Assembly: GCF_000372725.1 (NCBI RefSeq)
Contig: NW_005200680.1
Span: forward strand, 1-64,000
From: Emiliania huxleyi CCMP1516
Lineage: Eukaryota > Haptophyta > Isochrysidales > Noelaerhabdaceae
DNA: 64,000 nucleotides
Reading direction: 5' to 3'
The stretch's first letter is position 1. Every line of letters starts with the position of its first letter. A program made the translations under genes and the position numbers. Shown here in pieces: positions 46,824 to 54,925 of the stretch. The notes under the pieces are model-generated. The model was not told where the DNA came from, ran no database searches, and worked only from the letters and a program-made list of their open reading frames with translations.

Positions 46824-47402
46824 CGCCGGCTCCGCCGATGCCGCTGCCGCCCCCCTTCCCTTCCCACCACCGACACCCGTGTCACACTACACCCGTGATA
46901 AATAACTTAATGAACGGACACGCCAAACGAGGGGTGGGAGAAGGACACAGGGTCCCCACCTGCACGAGCAGGATCGTGGAAGGACGATCAGGGACACAGG
47001 GGAACGGGAGCGGGGAGCGCATCGCGACACGGAGGGGGGCTGCACAGGCCTCCTGCTGGTTGCGCTCTCCAGGGATCCCTAGCTAGTTCGCCTGCTTTGT
47101 TGTTGTCATGTTCGCCTTCTTGCTCCTGACAAGGAAGAGCGACAGGCTCAGCTCGGTGGATTCTCCCTAATTCACTGGCGATACACCACCCTACTCGTGA
47201 ATAGCTTCCTAATTAATGTACTTTCCTTTTTAGCTACCACCGCTTCGAGAGGCAGGTTCAAGGAGACACACCTGCTCACAGCAGCTGGCGTGAACAGACG
47301 CCGTCCTCGCAACGCAGAAAATCATCGCAACGCAGAAATCGGGAAGGAGCTACGCTTCATTGCTGTAGTCGTGAACAGACGCCGTAGGGTTGACAACATT
47401 CT
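46824..47402. other. Intergenic with repeat E and introner-like fragments
   Basis: Contains repeat E (46914-46999). At 47271-47395 there are two partial introner-like strings (GCGTGAACAGACGCCGTCCT and TCGTGAACAGACGCCGTAGG) and a small AACGCAGAAA duplication, just upstream of the OPR/RAP gene; they may lie in a 5' UTR intron. Confidence 0.45.
46914..46999 (+). repeat. Repeat E, copy 2
   Basis: GGACACGCCAAACGAGGGGT through GACGATCAGGGACACA matches 63039-63124 over about 85 bases at roughly 88 percent. Confidence 0.6.
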
Positions 47403-50333
47403 ATGTCCTATCGGGGCGAGGAGCGTCGCTGGCGTGATGAGCAACGGCGCGCCGAGTACGGACGCGAAGGGCGGCGATGGCGGGCCGGGGGCGAGTCGCG
47501 ACGGCGGTCGCGATCACGCGATGAGCCGCGGCGGGATGAGCTGCGACGGCGCGACGAGGGTTGGCAAGGCGAGCAATGCCGGCACCATGACGGGCGGCAC
47601 GACGAGCGGCGCGGCAACAACGACTCTTGGTGCAGTGGGCGCGAGCAGCGATGGCACGCTGAGCGTTTGCGCGATGAGCCATTGCGAGGCGGACAACGGC
47701 CGCATCATGACGGGCGACACGACGAGCGGCGCGGCTGCAACGACCGACCAAGCATAGGCGTGCGCGAGCACGACTTGTGCGATCGGCGCGATGGTCGATC
47801 CCACGATCCCAGGCGCGACCATGACCGGCGCGACCGCCGCGGCGAGGGGCAGCCTCAGCACAGCGACCGCCGGTGGAGTCCGCCGATGCGTGGTGCGGGA
47901 TCGCGCGACGAGAGGCACACCTCTGCTGCCGGTGGTCAGCTCAACGCTAAGCAACTCAGCAGCCACATCTCAAATGCTGGCAGCGCTGACGCATTGCTCG
48001 CGCTCTCTGCTGCCCACAGCACGAGCTTGAACCACATCCACGCTGCGAACCTGTGGAACAAACTGGGCAAGCAGCGCATCGAGCGGCGGCACGAGGAGCA
48101 GCTTGAGCGGCTGGTGCAGGGGACGCTCGACCTCATCCCGTCGTGCAATGCGCGAGCACTGGCAAATATAGCTCACGGCGTTGCAAAGTGCGGCCGGCGT
48201 TCGGGGGTGGAGAGCGCGCTGTACGCGGCGGTGGCGGAGGAGGCGGTGCGCGGCGGGCTGGCTGGCTTCAACCCTCAGGACCTGGCCAACACGGTGTGGG
48301 CGTATGCGACGGCGGGCGTGGCTGCGGACGCGCTGTATGAGGCGGTGGCGGAGGCGGCGGTGCGCGGCGGGCTGGCTGGCTTCAACCCTCAGAACCTGGC
48401 CAACACGGTGTGGGCGTATGCGACGGCGGGCGTGGCTGCGGACGCGCTGTATGAGGCGGTGGCGGAGGCGGCGGTGCGCGGCGGGCTGGCTGGCTTCAAC
48501 CCTCAGGCCCTAGCCAACACGGTGTGGGCGTATGCGACAGCGGGCGTGGCTGCGGACGCGCTGTACGCGGCGGTGGCGGAGGCGGCGGTGCGCGGCGGGC
48601 TGGCTGGCTTCAACCCTCAGGACCTGGCCAACACGGTGTGGGCGTATGCGACGGCGGGCGTGGCTGCGGACGCGCTGTATGAGGCGGTGGCGGAGGCGGC
48701 GGTGCGCGGCGGGCTGGCTGGCTTCAACCCTCAGGACCTGGCCAACACGGTGTGGGCGTATGCGACGGCGGGCGTGGCTGCGGACGCGCTGTACGCGGCG
48801 GTGGCGGAGGCGGCGGTGCGCGGCGGGCTGGCTGGCTTCAACCCTCAGGACCTGGCCAACACGGTGTGGGCGTATGCGACGGCGGGCGTGGCTGAGGACG
48901 CGCTGTACGCGGCGGTGGCGGAGGCGGCGGTGCGCGGCGGGCTGGCTGGCTTCAACCCTCAGGCCCTGGCCAACACGGTGTGGGCGTATGCGACGGCGGG
49001 CGTGGCTGCGGATGCGCTGTATGAGGCGGTGGCGGAGGCGGCGGTGCGCGGCGGGCTGGCTGGCTTCAACCCTCAGAACCTGGCCAACACGGTGTGGGCG
49101 TATGCGACGGCGGGCGTGGCTGCGGACGCGCTGTACGCGGCGGTGGCGGAGGCGGCGGTGCGCGGCGGGCTGGCTGGCTTCAAGCCTCAAAACCTGGCCA
49201 ACACGGTGTGGGCGTATGCGACGGCGGGCGTGGCTGCGGACGCGCTGTATGAGGCGGTGGCGGAGGCGGCGGTGCGCGGCGGGCTGGCTGGCTTCAACCC
49301 TCAGGACCTGGCCAACACGGTGTGGGCGTATGCGACGGCGGGCGTGGCTGCGGACGCGCTGTACGCGGCGGTGGCGGAGGCGGCGGTGCGCGGCGGGCTG
49401 GCTGGCTTCAAGCCTCAGGACCTGGCCAACACGGTGTGGGCGTATGCGACGGCGGGCGTGGCTGCGGACGCGCTGTATGAGGCGGTGGCGGAGGCGGCGG
49501 TGCGCGGCGGGCTGGCTGGCTTCAACCCTCAGGACCTGGCCAACACGGTGTGGGCGTATGCGACGGCGGGCGTGGCTGCGGACGCGCTGTACGCGGCGGT
49601 GGCGGAGGCGGCAGTGCGCGGCGGGCTGGCTGGCTTCACCCCTCAGGCCCTGGCCAACACGGTGTGGGCGTATGCGACGGCGGGCGTGGCTGCGGACGCG
49701 CTGTACGCGGCGGTGGCGGAGGCGGCGGTGCGCGGCGGGCTGGCTGGCTTCAAGCCTCAGGACCTGGCCAACACGGTGTGGGCGTATGCGACGGCGGGCC
49801 ACTACCACCAGGCGCTGCTCGCAGACTGCTCGCGTGTGATCAGCGACTCGCTCGCGCGGGATCCGTCGAGGTGGGGCGTCGTGGACCGCCGTCAGCTGCA
49901 CCAGTGGCAGCTCTGGCTCTCCCTTGAGCGAGGAGCAGACGGGCAGCATCACCTTCTCTCCGAGTCCCAGCGCAAGCTCTGCTGCGACGCCATGCAAGGC
50001 ACCGAAGTTACGATCTCGCGCTTACAGCGCTCCGTCGCGGCTGCCCTCGCCGCCGTCCAGCACGGCTTCGAGGAGGAGCATCTCGAGCCGCGCACCGGCT
50101 ACTCGCTCGACCTGGCGCTGCCCTCGTCACGCGTCGCGGTCGAGGTGGACGGCCCCTCTCACTTCCTGCTGCCCGACGGCCGGGACGTGCGCAAACCCAA
50201 TGGGCCAACGCTGCTCAAGCGGCGCCTCCTCGCGGCGGCTGGCTGGAGGGTGATCAGCGTTCCATTCTACGAGTGGGACGGCTTCGCGACGGCCAATGAG
50301 AGGCACACCTACCTGCAGGGGCTGTTGGGCTAG
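47403..50333 (+). CDS. OPR-type repeat protein with C-terminal RAP domain
   Basis: Intronless, 976 residues from ATG 47403. Residues 1-170 are Arg/Asp/Glu/His-rich and disordered. About 180-265 is a helical lead-in (SLNHIHAANLWNKLGKQRIE). About 266-799 are fourteen tandem 38-residue helical repeats (DALYEAVAEAAVRGGLAGFN then PQDLANTVWAYATAGVAA). About 895-975 is a RAP domain (GYSLDLALPSSRVAVEVDGP then WRVISVPFYEW), a nuclease-fold module. Proteins with 38-residue OPR/ANTVWA repeats and RAP act in plastids or mitochondria, binding and processing specific organelle RNAs. No obvious transit peptide is seen, so the start could be further upstream. The antisense frame 48510-49997 is a shadow of the repeats. 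Confidence 0.88.
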   Translation: MSYRGEERRWRDEQRRAEYGREGRRWRAGGESRRRSRSRDEPRRDELRRRDEGWQGEQCRHHDGRHDERRGNNDSWCSGREQRWHAERLRDEPLRGGQRPHHDGRHDERRGCNDRPSIGVREHDLCDRRDGRSHDPRRDHDRRDRRGEGQPQHSDRRWSPPMRGAGSRDERHTSAAGGQLNAKQLSSHISNAGSADALLALSAAHSTSLNHIHAANLWNKLGKQRIERRHEEQLERLVQGTLDLIPSCNARALANIAHGVAKCGRRSGVESALYAAVAEEAVRGGLAGFNPQDLANTVWAYATAGVAADALYEAVAEAAVRGGLAGFNPQNLANTVWAYATAGVAADALYEAVAEAAVRGGLAGFNPQALANTVWAYATAGVAADALYAAVAEAAVRGGLAGFNPQDLANTVWAYATAGVAADALYEAVAEAAVRGGLAGFNPQDLANTVWAYATAGVAADALYAAVAEAAVRGGLAGFNPQDLANTVWAYATAGVAEDALYAAVAEAAVRGGLAGFNPQALANTVWAYATAGVAADALYEAVAEAAVRGGLAGFNPQNLANTVWAYATAGVAADALYAAVAEAAVRGGLAGFKPQNLANTVWAYATAGVAADALYEAVAEAAVRGGLAGFNPQDLANTVWAYATAGVAADALYAAVAEAAVRGGLAGFKPQDLANTVWAYATAGVAADALYEAVAEAAVRGGLAGFNPQDLANTVWAYATAGVAADALYAAVAEAAVRGGLAGFTPQALANTVWAYATAGVAADALYAAVAEAAVRGGLAGFKPQDLANTVWAYATAGHYHQALLADCSRVISDSLARDPSRWGVVDRRQLHQWQLWLSLERGADGQHHLLSESQRKLCCDAMQGTEVTISRLQRSVAAALAAVQHGFEEEHLEPRTGYSLDLALPSSRVAVEVDGPSHFLLPDGRDVRKPNGPTLLKRRLLAAAGWRVISVPFYEWDGFATANERHTYLQGLLG
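48200..49798 (+). repeat. 14 x 114-bp coding tandem repeat
   Basis: Unit of exactly 114 bp, nearly identical from copy to copy. Variation is concentrated at the codons in GGC TTC AAC/AAG/ACC CCT CAG GAC/AAC/GCC and at TAT GAG / TAC GCG. Encodes the OPR-type repeats of the gene 47403-50333. Confidence 0.9.
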
Positions 50334-50489
50334 TACTGTACCGCCACGAGCGCCGCGACCACCTCGCCACGCTCTCGACCGAGAGCCGCCTAAACGCCGC
50401 CTCCACATGTCGAGATCACAAAAGGATACGCACACGGCTTTGTTATTACATGCACATGTAAAAACTACACACCCACTTCGCGGATTATA

Positions 50490-50693
50490 CTAATACATCA
50501 TCCTACGAGTCCGATTGGTGTGCCAATAACGTTGAAGAAAGAGGGCCTCGTTGATGTCGGCTGCGTGGAAATCGGCGTCTGTCAAGATTGTCTGGCGGAA
50601 TGAGGCCCCGTCGAGCAGCGCCCTGGTGAAGTCGGCGATGTTCATCCTGCGCGACGTCCGCGTGGAGGTCAACTTGAGCGGGTCGTATACGAC
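50490..50693 (-). CDS. Pentapeptide-repeat C-terminal exon or fragment
   Basis: The minus-strand frame runs from after a TAG at 50694-50696 to a stop at 50490. The only in-frame ATG (50645) gives MNIADFTRALLDGASFRQTI followed by LTDADFHAADINEALF. The A(D/N)(F/L)xx spacing is that of pentapeptide repeats (right-handed beta helix). CTCTAG just before the frame could be a splice acceptor, so this may be the last exon of a larger gene whose earlier exons I cannot identify. Confidence 0.45.
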   Translation of the reverse strand, partial: VVYDPLKLTSTRTSRRMNIADFTRALLDGASFRQTILTDADFHAADINEALFLQRYWHTNRTRRMMY

Positions 50694-51137
50694 CTAGAGA
50701 TGCGTCTAAAGTACCTAGACCCTAAGGCGTAAGGGGCTCCTTCCTCCCCTCGGAGCTCGGTCCTCCCTCCTGCTCGCATTCCGATGGTCACGCGACGATT
50801 GCGCATCTAGGTCGTAGTGGCAGGGGGTGCAGACCCGGGGGATGGCCTTCGTCGACTCGTGGCTGACGGACGCCTCTTCCTGGTCGCAGGTCGGCGTCAA
50901 CTTCGAGTGCGTCAAAATGAACGGGCGCTCAAATTAAGTCTTTCTTTCTCGGCGTCGCGGCTGACGGAGGAATTTGGCGCGCGCGCGGGGGGGAAGGGGG
51001 GGGGGGGCGCAGAGAGCCGAATAGTGTCGCCGCCGGAGACGACTCGACGCCGCTGAGATCGAAGACGGTGGGGCCGCGGGGCGCGCGCACTGGACACCGC
51101 CCCACCCACACCCCGCCCTAGACACCGCCACAGATTC
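50694..51137. other. Intergenic, no clear gene
   Basis: May contain earlier exons of the pentapeptide gene; a G/C homopolymer tract lies at 50987-51008. Nothing else recognised. Confidence 0.35.
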
Positions 51138-52596
51138 TCACTTTGCCCCGCCGAACTCAAACGCGGCGAATGGATTCGGCGCAGGCTCGCCCCCGGGCTG
51201 CTCCAGGGCCTGCTCGCCCACGCCTGCCTCCTCCTCGTCGCTGTTCTCGTCCCAAGCCAGCATGCGCGCCGCCCCGCCTGCCTCGCCCCCGCCCTCGCCC
51301 TCGCCCTCGCCCCTGCCTCCCGCCCCCTCGCCCCCGCCCCCCTCCCCCTCGCCCCCGCCCCCCTCCCCCTCGCCCCCGCCCCCCGCCCCCTCCCCGCGCT
51401 CAAAGGCCCAGCGCGATGGCGCCGGGTCGTCCGCGTCCGCCTCCTCGCCCTCGACGTCGCCGACGAAGCTCACCTGGCCGGTGTTCGCGTCGGCGACGCG
51501 CTGGACGTGCGCGAGGAAGTCGGCCTCGGAGTAGGTGTACTTCATCACGTTGCAGTCGCCGCAGCACGAGACGACGCTCTCTTCGGTGTACACGCGCAGC
51601 GAGGAGTCGAGCCGATCGAGACCGTTGTGGTGTCGGGGCGGGTCGCTCTCCTTGCCACAATAGTGGCAGGGGCGGGCCGTGATGGCGTTGAACGACTCGT
51701 TGGAGAGGGCATGCGTCTTGGAGTGGGTGGACGAGGCCGTCACGTAGCTCGAGCGAGAGCGCTTCGAGGTATTGTTGCGAAAACGGTGCGGGTACCGGCC
51801 GTAGTCGTGCCCGCCGCGGTGCGTCGCGATGTGGCGGCAAGCCTCGACATAGCCGCGGATCCGCCTGGCCCCCTTCATGAGGTTGCAGGTGCCTAGTCGA
51901 GTCCCAAGCGTGTGTGGTGGACGTGTTCGGACGCCGCCCCACGAACACAAGTTGGCGTGAGCTGGCGCCGCACGCAGTCGCGAGGTTGTCGGGGTGGAAC
52001 GGGCCCATGAAGCCGCCCTTGGAGGGCGGCGCCATCCCCTCGGGCCAGATGCGCAGCCTGGTCAGCCCGTGGCCCTCCTCGGGCGCAGCGGCGCCGCAGA
52101 GCGCGCACGCCTATTCGCACCGCGAGCGCCGTCTGCGGCCACAATGCCCAGGCGATGATGGGCCAGCAGTAATGCACGCCTCTCGCATCATCGCCGTTGC
52201 CTGGTGCTCAGCGACGCAGAACGGGATGCCCTGCTCGGACGCAATCCGCTGGTACTGCCGGAGCCGCGCGATCTGCGGCAGCACGCGCGACTTGGAGCCC
52301 GCCGCCGCAGACGGCGCGGAGGGGTCGGCATTCCGGTTGGGCAACTTCTGCTCCATCACGCGCCGGCACCTGCTGCACTGCAGCGCGCCGACGCCGCCGT
52401 CGGCGGCGGCGGGCGCGTCCTCTGCCCGGGCGTCCTCGGACAGCTGCTGCGGCGCAGCCTCTGTGCTCTTGCGAAAGAAGCCGGCGAGAGAGGCCTGCTT
52501 GGTGGTGTCGGTGGAGCGGCGGCACGCGAAGCAGAGCACGGCGACCTTGCCGTCGCGCTCGTCGGCCATTCGGTGGCGCTTCTGGCCCTTGGCCAT
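51138..52596 (-). CDS. Double treble-clef / HNH-type zinc protein
   Basis: Exons 52180-52596, 51969-52110 and 51138-51892; both introns are GC-AG (52111-52179, 69 nt; 51893-51968, 76 nt). 437 residues from ATG 52596 (MAKGQKRHRMADERDGK). An N-terminal CFACRR...CSRCRR zinc-binding pair is followed by two HNH-like units. The first spans the introns (ACALCGAAAPEEGHGL ... LATACGTCNLMKG). The second is complete (CHYCGKESDPPRHHNGLDRL, then YTEESVVSCCGDCNVMKY) with the NGLDRLD motif typical of viral and phage-like HNH proteins. The C-terminus is Gly/Glu-rich. Possible nuclease; in the first unit the catalytic His/Asn are not obvious, so it may be structural. Capture from a giant virus is possible, but the introns and base composition match the host. 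Confidence 0.72.
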
Positions 52597-52747
52597 GGTT
52601 GAATCGTGAGCAATCGGACCAAACGGCGCGAACAGAGCGGCATAACTAAGAATTCTTGAAAGACAAGCCTCTCTCACAGCACACTGGCACGACAAGGGCG
52701 CGGACTGGCGCGGACTGGCACACACACCGGCTCACCACCGGAGCCGC

Positions 52748-53801
52748 CTAAGCGACTCCGTTAAGAACGGCAATGCATTCCGCACCGTGCACAATGCCGC
52801 TCTCCCCGCACGCTAGCTCGTTCACCGTCTGCCACGCCACGGCGGTGTGGAGAACGACAGACAAGCGCTGCATCTGCAGCCCGTGCCAGTTCTTGGTGGT
52901 CCATGTGACCTCGTCCAGGTGCTGAGCGTGCGAAAGTTTGTTGCTCAGCTGGTTCGCCGCCTCCCTCAGGGTGCTGCGAACCTCCCTTCCAAAGCCTCCG
53001 AAAGCCTCAAAATCAAACAAACGTCCCGCGCAAAGCGGTAATCGCCAGGCAGCTGCTGGAGCTTTCCCTTGGGGGCATCCTCCTCCTCCCCCTCCTCCCC
53101 CTCCCCCTCCTCCTCGTCCTCCTCCTCCGCCACCGCCGCTGCCGTCGCTCCCGACGGAGACCACTTGCCGCGCCCTTTGACCAGATTGAGCAGCCCGGGC
53201 TCCGTGTTGCCGAAGCGAACATACGCCCCCTTCCAGCCGAGCTCTCCGTCGCCGGCCGCGTCCTTGCCCTTGCTCGCAAGCGAGCTCGTGAGCTTTGCCG
53301 CGACCAAATCGCGGGTGAGATCCAGCGGTATCTCGAAGCCGGAACTCGACTTGACGAACTCCGCGAAGAAAGAAAAAGTCGGGACAACGGGCTGCTCGGA
53401 GCCAAACATGCTGACTGCAGACGACGACTTGAACACTGCAGACGACTTGAACACGACGAAAGTAAAGTTGTTTGGAGCCGAACTCAAGACTGCAGACCTT
53501 GGGAAGCCAACCAGTGATGTCATGGCGGCGGTGAGTACCCTGCCTCCGCTTCGGTGAACTGCTGGTCCTTGACTGCGTCATAGCGGTCCTTGTTCACCCG
53601 TAGCAGGGTCTCTAGGGAATCGTCGCCTGCCACAAAGGCCAGCGGCCCAGGTGCTGATCCTTCTCCCGAGCCGATGAAAGTCTTATCGTCGAACGTGAAG
53701 GGGAAATGGCCGCTGAGTCCCATGACCTTCGCCATCTGATTCGTCTGGTAGCACGCCACAAAGTGCTCTGGCTCCGTCACTACTTCCGGACACGCGATCA
53801 C
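52748..53801 (-). CDS. Unknown family ending VHGAECIAVLNGVA (5' end incomplete)
   Basis: Two frames connect: about 53545-53801 (PEVVTEPEHFVACYQTNQMA, FTFDDKTFIGSGEGSAPGPL), then 52966-53523 (FFAEFVKSSSGFEIPLDLTR, GWKGAYVRFGNTEPGLLNLV and an acidic insert), then 52748 to about 52965 (STLREAANQLSNKLSHAQHL, DEVTWTTKNWHGLQMQRLSV, GIVHGAECIAVLNGVA-stop). The joins near 53525-53545 and 52965-52990 need introns or indels that I could not place. I do not recognise the family. C-terminal fragments of relatives lie at 26362-26640 and 58866-58915, each followed by a similar 3' flank (CTGTGAGAGAG, AGAATT), so this gene has been copied several times. Confidence 0.55.
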
Positions 53802-54925
53802 CTCATTCTGGACCGGCAGGGCGTTTGTGCCCCGTTTGTGCCGCGTCCCGTGCGGCCCCCGAGTTCATTCATTTGAGCACTTGCTTGAGCACTTGTGACT
53901 TGATAGGTAGGGTCGATTCCGTCCGCATGGTACGGGACCCCTCATTCATTTTAACAAAAGGCGGTGCAGGCTTGACCCCAGTTGGGCCACGGTGCAGAGG
54001 CCGGAGACGGAGATAGATGTTGACTTCGCCTATGGAGATTGCAAAATGCGCGAAAAGCGCAGCGCGGGGCTGGGCGCGGGGTGGGGGGAGGCGGGGGTGG
54101 GGTTGTTTTTGTTTTTTGGGCAGGTGAGGGAGGGGGCGGGGACGGCCGGGCCCGGGTGAGCCCCCCCCCCCCCCCCCCCCCCTCGGTCGGGCTACTGTGC
54201 TCCAAGTGCTGTGATAGGCACATCAAGCATTAGGCTGAACAAGCTTTTCCTCTCGCACCCCGTCTCTTTTCATTTCCTTTTTTTTCTACAGCACCCTCTT
54301 TTTTCCTCTCTGTTTTCCCGGGGAAACCATCAAATTTTCCGGGCTCTGAGCCGAGTCTGACTGAGGCTGGTTTGGGGCTTTGGGCCCAAAATCAGCCAAA
54401 TCGGCAAAAAACCGGGGATTTTGCGGGTATACCTGGAAACCCCCGGGTATACCTGGAAAATACCCTGCGACCGCCTGGGTATCGTGCCGATTTCCTCAAT
54501 TTTGCCTCAGATTTTGCCCCAGACCAGCTCTCAGACTCAGGGAAACTCGCGAGTTTCCAGAATGGAGCACCAAACACCCTCTGTTTTCCCTGGAAATTTC
54601 CGGAAACGCAAAGTGCTGGGGCCCCTCTGTTTTCCTTTTTGTTTGCCGGAAAAGCTTGTGCAGGTCAAATCAAGCATCGGACAAGCAGAGAGAGAGAGAG
54701 ATTTTTAGCAATGTTTGACAAGCATGCATCGGCAGTGGGGGTCGTGTGTGAGTGAGTGAGTGAGCACACACACACACAAAGTGGGGGTCGAGGCAGGCCC
54801 TTAGGTTAGGTTAGGTAGGAATGTCAGAACCGCCGCCCTAAAGCGACCCAAAGAAAAAGAAAACACGTCAGCACATCCTCAAGGGCGACAATCGCGGAGG
54901 CCCTCTCCAGTCGCTGGCCTCACCG
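53802..54925. other. Intergenic, partly of unlike composition
   Basis: No gene recognised. 54240-54720 is clearly less GC-rich, with many TTTTCC and GGAAA strings (CTGTTTTCC three times), unlike the flanks. An element B insertion is at 54680-54722. A CTTAGGTTAGGTTAGG tract lies at 54800. Confidence 0.45.
54680..54722 (+). repeat. Element B insertion with 8-bp direct repeats
   Basis: GACAAGCA at 54680-54687 and 54715-54722 brackets a 27-bp insert, GAGAGAGAGAGATTTTTAGC then AATGTTT. Confidence 0.6.

Noticed and set aside
48200..49798. Regular 114-bp repeats could suggest a CRISPR or satellite array
   Set aside because: They are in frame, encode 38-residue helical repeats, and lie inside one 976-codon frame with a RAP domain.
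48510..49997. 495-codon antisense frame over the OPR repeats
   Set aside because: Arg/His-rich shadow created by the GC-rich repeats; no domain.
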